This document shows positions 38,225 to 52,253 of a DNA stretch of 64,000 nt, piece after piece (position 1 is the first letter of the stretch; each line of letters starts with the position of its first letter). Position numbers and translations under genes: made by a program. The notes beneath the pieces are model-generated. The model was not told where the DNA came from, did no database searches, and saw only the letters and a list, made by a program, of their open reading frames with translations. Where the stretch lies: contig CM066983.1 in NCBI GenBank assembly GCA_033977485.1, forward strand, positions 108,281,580 to 108,345,579, written 5' to 3'. The stretch is from Hydrangea macrophylla (taxonomy: Eukaryota; Streptophyta; Magnoliopsida; Cornales; Hydrangeaceae).

Positions 38225-41200
38225 CTAACAGATGGGTAGAGGAGCACCATTCCAATCCTTGAGACATTCCAACATTGGATCAATAATCTTCCCCTCACAG
38301 ATTGCGGTAAACACTTTATCGAAATCTTCCCCCGGGGATCGGACCTTCTCTCCGGTCAGCAACTCCGTCCCCACCTCTTCTCTCACAAACTTGTATAACG
38401 GATAAGACCGGCACTCCTTAATCCAGTTAGGAATCACCGGATTTCCACTCTCACACACAGCTCTTGAACTCTCAACTTCTTTAGGCAAAAGGGCCTTCAA
38501 CTCCTCCTCAAAAGCTCCAATCTTTTGGAAGATTGAAGCGCTCAAATTCGTCTCAATTTCACCATTTTTCAACGTGTGATCCACAATGACTTGTCTCAAT
38601 TTTTGCATCAATGGGTAGGTGGCACTGCAAGGGTCATCAATATATGCAAAGATATACTCTCTATCCACCACTCTAAGTAAATCATTTTCACAAATTCTTG
38701 ATGGGTGAAGTTCCCCATTAGCACCCGTAGTCAAAGTCTTATTCGCGATTTGGCTAACCGTGTTCTTCACAGTGAGCTTCAAATTCTCCTCCAAGTGCCT
38801 CAAATCAATAGCTTGGCAAAGGGCTACTAGTAAAGTTGTTGACATGAGCTTCAAAATATCAATAGCTTCAGATGTTTTTCTCGATGAGATTAACCCCAAA
38901 GAGTTCACATCTTGGTTATGTTGCTCGGCACTTTGGACATGGTTAGTCACTGGATTGGCTAAAAATTGAAGCTCAGAACAATAAGAAGCCATGGCAATCT
39001 CAGCACCTTTGAAACCATAGTCCAAGCTCGGATTACGCCCACCAGAGAGATTTGAGGGCAACCCATTGTTGTAAAAATCATTGACAAGCTCCGAAAATTG
39101 AGCAAACATGAGTTTGCCTATAGCTGCAATGGCCAAACGGGTATTATCCATGGATACTCCAATTGGGGAACCCTGGAAATTGCCTCCATTTAAGGTCTTG
39201 TTCCTCGATACATCGATCAAAGGGTTGTCGTTCACCGAGTTGATCTCCCTCTCGATGGATTTGGTCGATGATCGAATCACCTCAATCAGTGGGCCGAGCC
39301 ATTGGGGGGACGTTCGGAGGGCATACCGGTCTGGTTTTGGTTTTTGTAATAGATGTATTTCATGTAATTTTTGTGTTGCCTTGACATAAGAACTACCATC
39401 TAAAATATGTTCCATAATAGCTGCAGCTTCAATTTGGCCTGGATGGTGCTTCAATTTATGTGACAAATGGTCAGTGAACTCAGGCTTGCCTTGCATTACT
39501 TCAACAAAAATTGCTGATATAATTTCAGATAACACAACCAAAATGTTAGCCTCAAAAAGGACCATAGAGGCCATGCCAGACCCTACAGCTGTGCCATTAA
39601 CTAGTGCTAGGCCTTCCTTTGGTTGTAGCTCGAAAAATCCAGTATCGACTCCAGCAAGTCGGAATGCTGCCTCGGGGTCAAGAATTTCTCCGGTGGGTCC
39701 CACTGCCTTGGAATTGGGGCGGCCGGTGAGAAGTCCAGCGATGTAAGAGAGGGGGATGAGGTCGCCATCGGTGATGGAGCCGCGGAGTGGTAAGCATGGA
39801 GTGATGTTGTGGTTGAGGAACTTGGTGATGGCTTCTAAGATTTCAAATCTGATTCCAGAGTAGCCTTGGAGGAGAGTATTGATCCTAACCAGCATAGCTG
39901 CCCTTGTTGCTGAGTGTGGTAGTGTGTGGTTTGACTCTGTTCCATTCCCAAATATTCCAGCATTCAAGAACCTGACAGAAAAATATAGTTCATTGGAAAG
40001 GTTAGCTATAGTAGAAGTAGATTAGAAACTATAATATAGCTACAAAACCAAACACTTGTTTAGTTCATTAAATTATACAAACATCAGAAAGAAACACTTC
40101 TTTATGATTTTCAAAAATGAAAAAGACATATGTTAATTTGGTGACGTTTGTATTGCGGTTCAATTAGAAAAAGGTAAATATGTATGTAGAATTCAAGATG
40201 ATTGTGACACATACTCGTGCAATGAAATACATAATTTCATAAAGAACTAATAATTGTTAGTCCTAATAAAATCACAGTGACAAGTAGTGACTAATTTTTA
40301 CAATGATATGGTAGACAATTTTGTCACATGACTGTCTCCCACTGACCGGTGTTAGTGTAATTTGTTTGTGGAGCACTTGTGCCTAAATCTTTACACATTT
40401 CCATGGTGGTTTTGCCTCCAACTATTGTCATATGCCAGAAATTAGTCAGTGAGCCTGTCACACCACTAAGATGAAGTGGCATACCAATAAGTTATGACCC
40501 CCTACTTTCAGAATACATCCTTAATTCCCCACTTCTCATAAATTCCTAATTTTAGTGGTCACATGGCTCCATGATTGGGGTATCACAATACGTCAACATA
40601 ATGATATTGTGGTGTGACAGACTCACTGAATAACTTCTCACCATATGCTCCCTACTTTTAGAGGGCATATTGCTCAATGGGAGTGGAGGGTCACACCATA
40701 TCAATGTGATAACGTAGTGTGATGGTCCATGGAATACCTTTCTCGGTTTAATTGACGAATCAACCTATACTTGATCATGAAATTTAGATTGTCCAACTTG
40801 GAAGATGGATATATAACCCCTATTACATCTCATTTTTTTTTTTATGTGTGTGTGTGAAAATGTAGTAATTTGGTCTCAAAATATTACAAGTAGTCTCAAC
40901 ATGTAATAACTTCGAAAATCACTTTCCTTTAAAAATTAAATCAAAGTGGTTCTTAAAGTTACTACATGTTGGAACCAAAATATTTTGGGACAAAAAATAA
41001 TGGGTTAATTAGTGTTAAGCCCCCTATTAGAAAAATATATTGGTTAAGAACACAATGAAAACCTTTTTAGTGAAAATTCCTACAATATAAACCTTTTTAG
41101 AGTTGTTGAGATTTTTTACCCAGTTTAACATGTGAGGGACCTTTCACTAATTTTTTTTTTGTTCGACCTATAGCTAAAACTTAAAAAGTACTGTTAAATG

Positions 41201-42140
41201 GACTAAACCCTAATCAGCTCAAATTAATAGGATGCATGATACAACCACAACCATTAGGATATGTGTCATAGAATTTTCCCCATCAAAGATCATAAGCTCC
41301 TATTTCTATCTTTCAGTGAATAAGTTGTTACCTTTGGAAATTCAATTAATTTGATTCATTTGATGACAAATACGAGGATGTAGCATGTTTCCTTCTAAGG
41401 TATGATTCTTGAGAAATGCTAGGCACATAACACATTGTATAACATATTGCACAACATGACTTTAAATGAATGTATCCTGTGCTATGTAAGTGGTGCATAG
41501 AAGTAAAATGTGTTGTGAAATGTATTGTGTGATTAGCATTTTCGTTGATTCTTTTTTGACGAAGATACACATGGCAATAACAGGTCAGCCGGTGAAAAAT
41601 TTCGGAACTGGTTTATATCAGCACTCTTTAAAATTTCATAAGTCACTTACGCACTCTAAAAACCGAAGTCAAATAAAGTGTATGACATACATCACAAGAT
41701 ATGTTAGAAGCAAAGTTAGCTAGGGAGAGAGAAGAGCAGGGGTTTGGTTACCTAATAAGTTCCATTTGAAGAGCACCACCTTGTTTGGTCCTCCTATGAG
41801 AAGTGGCACCAAAACCAGTAGTGACACCAGTACTATCAGTCCCTTTGTTCATGCTTTCCATTACCCAATCACTGCTCGCCTTCACTCCCGCCCTTGCCGA
41901 CTCCGACAGCTCCACCTTCACACCACTATCACTGGCGGCGATCCCCGCCACTTGAGATATGGTCAAGGTCTTGCTACCCAGCCTCACCACTGGGTTTCGA
42001 AACTCGGCCACCATCCTCTTCACCTCATCCAAATGACTTCCCTTCATTGCCTCCGCGGCCGCGCCCCAGTTCAATGGGTCTTTCAAGCACAACCCCGATT
42101 CGACGCTGTTTTGGTGCCCGTTCTCCATTTTGGTGTCCAT
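38225..42140 (-). CDS. PAL: Phenylalanine ammonia-lyase-like protein lacking the MIO triad (2 exons)
   Basis: PAL deaminates L-phenylalanine to trans-cinnamate, opening phenylpropanoid synthesis. Exon 1 is 41752-42140 and exon 2 is 38225-39971. The single GT..AG intron splits an Arg codon, the conserved PAL intron position. The product is 711 residues, full family length. Family blocks are present throughout: [69 protein letters not shown] and terminal WNGAPLPIC. Two key sites are altered. The MIO-forming Ala-Ser-Gly reads as [12 protein letters not shown] (residues 197-200, codons 39761-39772), one residue short and without Ser. The catalytic Tyr of the GVTTGFG loop is Thr104 (41829-41831). 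The Phe-type selectivity FL is retained. The start at 42140 ([10 protein letters not shown]) is chosen over the in-frame ATG at 42194 because it matches PAL N-termini. It is likely catalytically dead as PAL, although the frame is fully open. Gene identity is certain; function is not. Confidence 0.93.
39972..41751 (-). other. PAL-like intron with MITE copy
   Basis: A 1780-nt intron, AT-rich, with a MITE at 40437-40639 and related TIR-like strings around 40680-40745. No coding sequence is seen. Confidence 0.75.
40437..40639. mobile_element. MITE copy A in the PAL-like intron
   Basis: The ends GAAATTAGTCAGTGAGCCTG..CACACCAC and GTGGTGTGACAG..ACTCACTGAATAACTTC are inverted repeats. Related copies lie at 42711-42946 and 43007-43256. 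Confidence 0.6.
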
Positions 42141-42310
42141 GTTAATCAAAATTGTGAAAAACTTGAATGTATTAAGAATGAAGCTAATTAACAATTGTAC
42201 AGAGAGAGAATATATAGAGAGATTAGAGAGAGAGCCAATAGGAAATGTTGGGTTGGGGTATGGATTTCCTGATTTATGGAACCAAAGGCTTGGGGCTTAT
42301 ATAGAGGATT

Positions 42311-42340
<30 letters not shown>
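42141..42340 (-). promoter_or_regulatory. PAL-like core promoter
   Basis: On the minus strand CTATATAAG lies at 42297-42305, about 155 nt upstream of the start codon, a good TATA box position for a 5' UTR of about 120-130 nt. A (TA)n microsatellite at 42310-42341 lies just upstream. Confidence 0.5.
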
Positions 42341-42347
<7 letters not shown>

Positions 42348-42358
42348 GAAACATGTCT

Positions 42359-42530
42359 ATGCTACACCCACACAATGAATCACACTTTTTTTACACACAT
42401 CTTTAAATGCTTGTACCTTGTGCTATTTGAATTTTTTACACTTTTTTGTGCCCCACTTATACAGCATAAGGTACAAGCATTTAAAGATGTGTGTAAAAAA
42501 AATGTGTGGTTCATTGTGTGGATCTAGCAT
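42359..42530. mobile_element. Hairpin MITE upstream of the PAL-like gene
   Basis: Arms of about 70 bp are inverted repeats: TGCTACACCCACACAATGAA..CATCTTTAAATGCTTGTACC, and the complement ending TTCATTGTGTGGATCTAGCA. The short loop is around 42425-42460. It is non-coding. Confidence 0.75.
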
Positions 42531-42710
42531 TTTTCAATAAGTTTTTGACGATGATCGTAAATGATGGCATCTACGGAGTCCAATCAGCAATTGACACATC
42601 ATTCCTACACCAATATATAGAAGCTGACAAATAGTGTACATTGTGTTGCACTAAATATTTTCACCCCTTAAAATGTCTCAACTTCTCCATACTTTTTTTT
42701 TGAGAAATTA

Positions 42711-42946
42711 TTCAGTGAGGTCATCACATTACGTTATCACATTAACGTAGTGTGATCATCCAATCTTAATCATGCACATATCCCTATTTCCAGGGAATCA
42801 TGGCAAATGGTTACCATTTCAAACTAATAAACATTTAACCACTTATCATAATCTCTCTAAAAATAGACATGTGTATAATTAAAATTGAGTGATCACAATA
42901 TGTCAATGTTATGACATAATGCAATTGACTCCTGAATAATTTCTTT
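42711..42946. mobile_element. MITE copy B upstream of the PAL-like gene
   Basis: It begins GAGAAATTATTCAGTGAGG and ends CTCCTGAATAATTTCTTTG, imperfect inverted repeats. The interior has CACATTACGTTATCAC-type sequence shared with copies A and C. Confidence 0.55.
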
Positions 42947-43006
42947 GACTGTTTATATACATATACATATCATTAGGAATTAGGAGTTGTGGTAGGTAAG
43001 CACGGG

Positions 43007-43256
43007 TGAGAAATTATTCAATGAGTCTGTTACACTACGTTATTTTGCTGATGTGGTGTGACATCCCATTAAAATGATTCCATATGGCTTGTCTTATTAT
43101 GGGGATCATGACAATTAATTGCTCCCTCTACCATGGTGGCCATATCTCTACTAGTTGTTATATACTTACCAATTTTAAATAGCGCATGACTCAATGATAG
43201 TGGGATCACATCACGGTAGCACGATAATATGGTGTGACAGTCTCATGGAATAACTG
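43007..43256. mobile_element. MITE copy C upstream of the PAL-like gene
   Basis: It begins GAGAAATTATTCAATGAGTC and ends GTGTGACAGTCTCATGGAATA. Size and interior match copies A and B. Confidence 0.55.
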
Positions 43257-43654
43257 GCAAAGGGTAGCAGATGGCCCAGATGGGGTTGGTTGAGAAGCAA
43301 TCTGGACCATTCATCTTATATTATTGGATGGTTGAGATACAAATTAACTTGGCACGGAAACATAATTTACTAATTTACTCGTCAAACGAGAAAGCTTGAA
43401 TTGAATATATATAAAATTGTTGGTTGGTGGCGTTTGAAAATGCCATCAGTATCCTTGCCCTATATACTCTATTCTACTGTATGATCCTGTTTGTCTGTGT
43501 TCGTGTTTGTGTTTGTGCGATCTTGATCGTGATTGGTAAAACTGTTTAAAAGTAGAACTGCTTATTATAGTTTGGGTGTTTGGCTAATATGATGTGAATT
43601 AATTAAATATAGAGATAATCTTGCAAAACACTCCCAGTACATGGAAAAAAGTTT

Positions 43655-43905
43655 TTTATGTCACTTAAAAAGTGACACAAATAAGTGTTTATGTCACCTA
43701 TATATTTTTTTTTTCAATAAAAAGTGACATAAATGTTTTTAAAAGTGACATAAATATTTTATAAAAGTGACAAATGTTTCATAAAACCAAAACATAAGTT
43801 AATAAAAAGTGACATAAATACTTTAAAATTGACAAAAATACTTTATAAAAGTGACATAAATACTGGATAAAAGTGATATAAATGTGTAATTAGTTATGTC
43901 AATTT
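43655..43905. repeat. Imperfect tandem AGTGACATAAAT repeats
   Basis: The word AAAAGTGACATAAAT(A/G) recurs about ten times with spacing from 15 to 30 bp. It appears again briefly after the fold-back element (near 44830), so the element inserted into this array or next to it. Confidence 0.75.
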
Positions 43906-43911
43906 TTTTTG

Positions 43912-44817
43912 GGGTAAATTACACAAACTCCCCTGAGGTTTGCCTTAATTACACGAACCTCCCCTCTTGTTTCAAAATTACACAGACCTCCCTCGAGGTT
44001 TGTAATTAGGTAACAAAACGCCCCCTCCCCTAACGGTCAGTTAGTTTTTTTTACATTAGCCTCCCCTGAAAATTACAATTAGCCCCCCTAATATTATAAA
44101 ATTGTCATACTAAGCCCCATTTCTCTTATATTTTTGTTCTAATTATAAAATCTCTCCTCCCTCCTATGTTTTTGGGTAATTTTTTTAGCATTAATTTACA
44201 TCATCTACACAAAATACATATAAATAGGTCTAAATTTTTTTTTCCCCAAACAAACCTCTATCAAGCCCCCCATGTATTAATTTTCTAGATCCGCCCCTGT
44301 CCCTATGCTTCACAAGTGGACACTTAACCCCCTGTGATTGTGGACTAAAATGGAATTGTTATGATTTCACTCAAAACTGACAAAAATTCTAAAATTGGTT
44401 AAGGGGCGGATCTAGAAAATTAATATAGGGGGGGGGGGGGGGGGGGGGGCTTGATAGAGGTTTGTCCGGGGGAAAAAAATTTGGACCTATTTATATATGT
44501 TTTGTGTATATTTTGTGTAGATGATATAAATTAATGCTAAAAAAATTAACCAAAAAACATAGGAGGGAGGATGGGTTTTATAATTAGCACAAAAATATAA
44601 GAGAAAGGGGGCTTTAGTATGACAATTTTTATAATATTAGGAGGGCTAATTGTAATTTTCAGGGGAGACTAATGTAAAAAAACTAACGGACCATTAAGGG
44701 AGGGGGCGTTTTGTTACCTAATTACAAACCTCGAGGGAGGTCTGTGTAATTTTTGAAACAAAAGGAGAGGTCCGTGTAATTAAGGCAAACCTCAGGGGAG
44801 GTTTGTGTAATTTACCC
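43912..44817. mobile_element. Fold-back transposon with arms of about 390-415 bp
   Basis: The left arm (43912-44298) starts GGGTAAATTACACAAACTCC. The right arm (44402-44817) is its reverse complement with scattered differences and a G-run expansion (44428-44449). The loop is about 100 bp. The inner ends share CTAGATCCGCCCCT/AGGGGCGGATCTAG. It is non-coding. Arm length and structure fit a fold-back or Mutator-like non-autonomous element. Confidence 0.8.
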
Positions 44818-45821
44818 TTCTTTTTTTTTAAAAATGACAAATATTTAAATAATACTAATTCAATACCGCCCTGTACAAAATTAAATCCAGCTCAATAATC
44901 TATTTCAACCAATAAATTTCATATATTCATCTCAATATCAACCAATTGGAATCAACAAAAAATATATATAATCGATCCCCGTGTACTAAACTAATCACAT
45001 ACACATGTTATATTTATCAAAAAGTACTACCAAAACTATGGAAGCAACAAAAAAAATTAACCTAACAAAAAACTCGCGTCTCCTGCCTTAAGCCTTTTTG
45101 CACCAACAAACATACTCCAACAATGAAGTCCCTAACAAAAAATAAAGCCATGGAAATCAAGCCATTCTTGATCAGTGTCCCAGCCTAGAAGCAGATTTAG
45201 CCGAATCTTCCTTCCTACCGGAAGCCCATGGTCATTAGATTTTAGTCTCTTCACAGAAGACCCACCCACCACGGAAGAACCTGTAGCAACCCTCGACCTG
45301 GAGGTAGATCCAAGCTCAGGAATTACGCCATCTGTTGTCGGATTTGAATTATCAGTTGCGTGAGACATCTCCCCTGTAGGTACATAAATGTCCAGCACAT
45401 AAATTTTAGCTCATGAATTTCCAATTTTAGCATATAATTTTCCAGTTTCAGCACACTAATCAGTTTTAGCACATAATTTTCCATTTTGAACACACACTAA
45501 TCTGTTTCAGTACATACATTTCTAGTTTCAGCCCATACTAATCAGATTCAGCACACAATTTCAGTACTTTCAGCACATACTAATCAGTTGCAGCACACAA
45601 TTTCAGAACTTTCAGTTCTCAGCAAAAAAAAAAAAATTCAGCACTTTTAGCACATACTAATCAGTTTCTCAGCACAATTTCAGCACATAAATATCCAGTT
45701 TCAGCACATACTAATCAGTTTCAGCACATACTTATCTCTGTCTTGATCTAGGAGAAATATAGACAACAGAAAAAATGAAATAACAGAGAAAATGCGAATT
45801 CACATACTTCCAACTCCTCCT
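44818..45821. other. Region with TTTCAGCACATACTAATCAG repeats
   Basis: From about 45395 to 45745 the phrase TTTCAGCACATACTAATCAG and variants recur roughly ten times in imperfect tandem. To the left is AT-rich sequence with a small minus-strand ORF (45132-45398, 88 residues) that I do not recognise and cannot support as a gene. Confidence 0.6.
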
Positions 45822-46110
45822 CACTACACCATATGACTCGATTTGTAACGGGAATATCCGTTACAAAAATTATTTTTGTAACGGATTTTTGTAACAAATA
45901 TATTAGTTGCTAATTTGTAACGGATATTTGTAACGGATATACCCGTTACTAAAATAATATTTGTCACAGATATACCAGTTACAAATTAGTTTAGTAACAG
46001 ATAAATATACAACTTTTTCTGTTTTTTGAAAAAAATATTAATGGTTTGTGACGCCAAAATGCATAAAATTAGTAACAGATTTTGTAACGGATATTCTCGT
46101 TACAAATTTT
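45822..46110 (+). mobile_element. CACTA-type terminus with sub-terminal repeats
   Basis: CACTACACCATATGACTC at 45822 is followed by many copies of GTAACGG(A/G) and its complement CCGTTAC (45845-46110), the usual CACTA/En-Spm end structure (CACTA terminal motif plus sub-terminal repeats). The element would extend to the right. I did not find the matching inverted end (..TAGTG with the same flank), so it is either truncated or interrupted. Confidence 0.65.
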
Positions 46111-46876
46111 AATTACAAATAAAAAATTTATTTATTTGAAATGTTTCCCAATTTATTCCCTCCTGATTAACAAGTATTATAATCCATATGAAAGACACAA
46201 AAAAATAAATTAATAAATTAATAAAAAATAACAATAAACTTAATCCATAATACATAATCCAAACTAAACATAACAAACATAATCCATAATCCATAATACA
46301 TAATCCATATCAAACACAATAAACATAATCCATAATACAGAATACATACCATACAAAACAAATATAATCCATAATCCATACTAATCATAACAAGTAAAGA
46401 GTTCATCCGACCAAACTTAAACTAACTATAAAAAATCATGTCCAAAATTTAAAGAGTCATAGAAAATACGATAATCGAAGTCAAACATACTTTAACCTAT
46501 TCTCAAGCCAAATCACATATCCACCTTAAACAAAGCCTCCCAAAGTATCAAAACCACCTTGAGGAGGGTCGAATAAACGAGCATTGGGATCAATCACTTC
46601 CTCGACATAAACTTTCTTTTCGTCAATACTAACGGATTCAGGAAGACTGTTAACACAGATTTAAAATAGTGCAGAAGCCTTCTAAAGGATGTAAAGGTTC
46701 TTTAAACAAGATTTTGTGCACATGAAAACACCTCCACTGTGCTTACGCATTAAGATTGTCACAAAAAATTAGTACCGTCACCCAAAGAGAAAAGAAAAAA
46801 GAAACGGTACAAAAAAAGCAGTACTTATGAAGGGAAATCCACATGGAAGTACTAACATAGAACTGCATTGATCACC
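46111..46876. other. AT-rich CACTA interior candidate
   Basis: It contains ATAATCCATA/CATAATCC tandem-like repeats (46165-46395). Nothing recognisable follows, except a minor ORF-like minus-strand stretch near 46560-46640 that I cannot place. Confidence 0.4.
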
Positions 46877-49309
<2,433 letters not shown>

Positions 49310-49383
49310 CTGTCAAGTAATACCCAAAATTATATAACAAGACTGCAATAGTTGGCATAAGAACTTAACTAGATGCTCCTATC

Positions 49384-49568
49384 AGGTTCTCGAATGCTGG
49401 AATATTAATTTGGGAATGGAATATAGTCAAACCACACACTACCACACTCAGCAACAAGAGCAACTATGCTTGTTAGGATCATACTCTCTTCCAAGGCTAC
49501 TCTGGAATCAGATTTGAAATCTTAGAAGCCATCACCAAGTTCCTCAACCACAACATCACTCCATGTTC
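49384..49568 (+). pseudogene. PAL exon 2 fragment (about 185 bp)
   Basis: It is nearly identical to the start of the PAL-like exon 2 (39971 downwards), beginning with the CAGGTTCT intron/exon junction and ending at the CATCACTCCATG string just before the MIO region. Small indels (for example AATATTAATTTGGG where the gene has AATATTTGGG) break the frame. As it includes the splice junction, it came from genomic DNA rather than a processed transcript. It is in opposite orientation to the ADH pseudogene, 75 bp away. Confidence 0.9.
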
Positions 49569-49986
49569 ATTAACCAACGATTAGCTAATTACATATCTGA
49601 ACCTCCCTCGAATTGGATTGGCTTTCGTTTATAAAATTATTCAATAACCCCTAGTTCATGTAGTGGATTTGCAGGTCCAATTCCACCCATTGGTACTATG
49701 TCAGTGGCAGCTCTTACAAAATTACTTACTGTATCCTCCAAGTGATCCAATCTTGAGTGTGGTGAATGCTCATGGTTAGGATCCATTCCTTATCTGTTAA
49801 TCAAATTCGCATAAATACAATGCGTGCTATGCCAATATATCGTGTGATGCTCATATCACAACATCACAACATGGCAGCAACTAATAATGTGCATGTACAA
49901 ATGCATCTACATGCTCCATTACGCGTAATCTCAATTCGTCGTCTCTCGTACCCAATTTCTAAGCTTATTGCTCTGATACCACTAAA
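49569..49986 (-). mobile_element. Truncated LTR-element leader with tRNA-Met primer site
   Basis: On the minus strand, TGGTATCAGAGC (plus 49970-49981) is the initiator tRNA-Met primer binding site, 5 nt from the LTR end at 49987. About 400 bp of leader-like non-coding sequence follows, cut off by the PAL fragment. Confidence 0.65.
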
Positions 49987-51951
49987 TGTCACACCCCGGA
50001 ACCACCCATATGGCTCTAGGATACGTGGTACACCACCAAGGCACACAAATCACTCATGGACTTCCATTAATAAATTATAAATTCAGAGTTATTAAAATTT
50101 CCACAATTAAAACACTTATAGAGCTTTTTATTTTAAAACACAACAATCCAGTCGACTGATCGGGGAACCCAGTTGACTGGAATGGAAACTACAGAGACTT
50201 GAAAATCTTAGAGCCTTGATTCGGTCGACTGTGAATGCCAGGGTCTGAGCGACTGAAAAACTATCCAGTTGGCTGGACAATGCTAAAGCAGAATGTCCTA
50301 TTTAGAACACAAATCTGGTCAACTGAATTAGCACTCCAGTCGACTGGTTTGGGGCAGTATAACCTATCCTACAACAACTCTATTTTTAAACCAAAATTGA
50401 CCAAACGCACGCAACATATGCTAGAAGTAATCAAACCCAACATAGCTAACTTGTATAAACATACCTATACGTTAATATATCATCTATAAGTTATCTAGTC
50501 GAAATTATTACAAGTTCCAAGTTCGGATTAAGCATTGATACAATATTAAACGAGTTATACTAGTTTTAACATAAACATGAATGTAAACATTAAACTCCTC
50601 TACTAGCTCCCTGTCCTTTCCACACCCGTCGAATCAATTCTTCGGGTCCTAATCGGTATGATCACCTGCAATGATTATTAATATATAAGCTATATACTTG
50701 TGAATGATAATAGTTGAAAACATGGATTAATATCAAGTCACAATCCACCAAATTACAACCAACTATAGTCATTGGGAATACATTGCTGTCACCCACAATC
50801 TGGTTCGTGATTCCACCACTGAATCTACCACGCAACCGGTAGGCACCTACGTCTCTTTTTTCAGACGGGCAATACCCAATAGCCTCTGGCGGCTCAATAT
50901 CAAACACACACTGTGAACAACACAAGTACCTCATTGACCCAAGTAGACAACTTAACATGCCCAAATAAGTTCATTACACCATGCTATTGCCATACAAATG
51001 GGTCTTATTAATCACATGGGTTTGCCCAATAATGTCTATCCGAGATACATTACACAAGTAGACATGCTTGGCATACAAATGAACCAAAATAGGGCATCAA
51101 CCTATTGAATCCCCAATTAGTATCACTCCCCTAATTCCAGATCATGATTCTCCTAACCGCTGGGTATAAATCCTATATCAAAATTATTTAAGTGAAACCC
51201 CTGAAATGGGTCGCAGAAAAACCATCACGGAACTTAACCAAATTGGTATCTATGCATTGGACTCGCCTCTAAGAGTCCAAATATGTAATCCATTTTGAAA
51301 TTAAACGTCAAACAACGCGACAATTGACATCGAACGGTCCGTCGAACGAAAACGTAAACTCTCTATAACTCTCTCAACCTCACCGAGAATGAAGAAGAAT
51401 GAAGAGTTGGCATGTGTCATCTAAGAACAAGTCACTCAACATGTTAACTTAGTTTCAATAATTGCGTTTGCAACCCCCAAAGTTCTAATGTGTTACGATT
51501 ATGCCCCTACAAGTTATGAAACTATACTAAAACTATCCCAAACCTAAATGGGTATTTGTCTATGTCTCACATGGGTCCCATAAATGGTCCCATATAATAT
51601 TATGGCGTTGCTAATTAGCCTACTGATTATGTAATGTATTCAATTTGTGCTCACAAAGGTATCCCTAAACCAACTAACATGATATAAAATAATATAATAA
51701 GATATTTCATAAAAGCCTTAATAAACTCATAAGCATATACAGTGATTCCACATCACCGTCCCATCACACAGGGACTACTTAACCCATGTCCCAATCGGGG
51801 GCTTCCACATTGGCTATAACTGGGTTCCCAAACGGATACCCATAATCAATTTAGTGGATCAAAACCCACGCTATAAATGCATTTCTAACATATTATATAA
51901 TTAATAATGCATGCTAATATAACAAGAATATCCGCTGGAACGGGTGTCACA
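49987..51951 (-). mobile_element. LTR of a minus-strand retrotransposon (1965 bp)
   Basis: In plus orientation it begins TGTCACACCCCGG and ends GGAACGGGTGTCACA, so the ends are TG..CA with the inverted repeat TGTCACACCC / GGGTGTCACA. The adjacent primer site at 49970-49981 shows that transcription runs on the minus strand. It contains repeated GTCGACTG motifs (50150-50345). No internal coding domain remains beside it. Confidence 0.75.
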
Positions 51952-52253
51952 AAATCCTTCTCCAAGTCTTAAATTTTCAATACAAACATCTAGATCAAGT
52001 ATTCAGTAATAAAAGTCTTCAAAACTAAACTCGCCATCAAAATTAGGAAGGCTTTTATAATTATTTAAAACTTAATTCATCAAAATCACGATTGACTTTG
52101 CACACAGGAAAGTTTGCAAATTCTTCATCAATGTAATTTTCCTTTTCTTTCATCTTTTTTCTTTCACCTACCAAATAGCCCTTAAAACTTCCCAAAACTG
52201 TTCATCAAACCTGCACTTTCAACCTGGCTTTGATACCAAACTTATATTGCCTG

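Noticed and set aside
42141..42194. Longer PAL-like N-terminus from the upstream in-frame ATG
   Set aside because: The extra 18 residues are hydrophobic and unlike PAL N-termini; [10 protein letters not shown] at 42140 fits the family.
45132..45398. 88-residue minus-strand ORF
   Set aside because: No recognised domain, no partner exons, surrounded by tandem repeats; too weak to call a gene.
45395..45745. CRISPR-like spaced repeats
   Set aside because: Plant DNA; the units are degenerate tandem repeats with irregular spacing and no unique spacers of fixed length.
46109..46406. Small hydrophobic minus-strand ORFs
   Set aside because: They translate ATAATCCATA-type tandem repeats.
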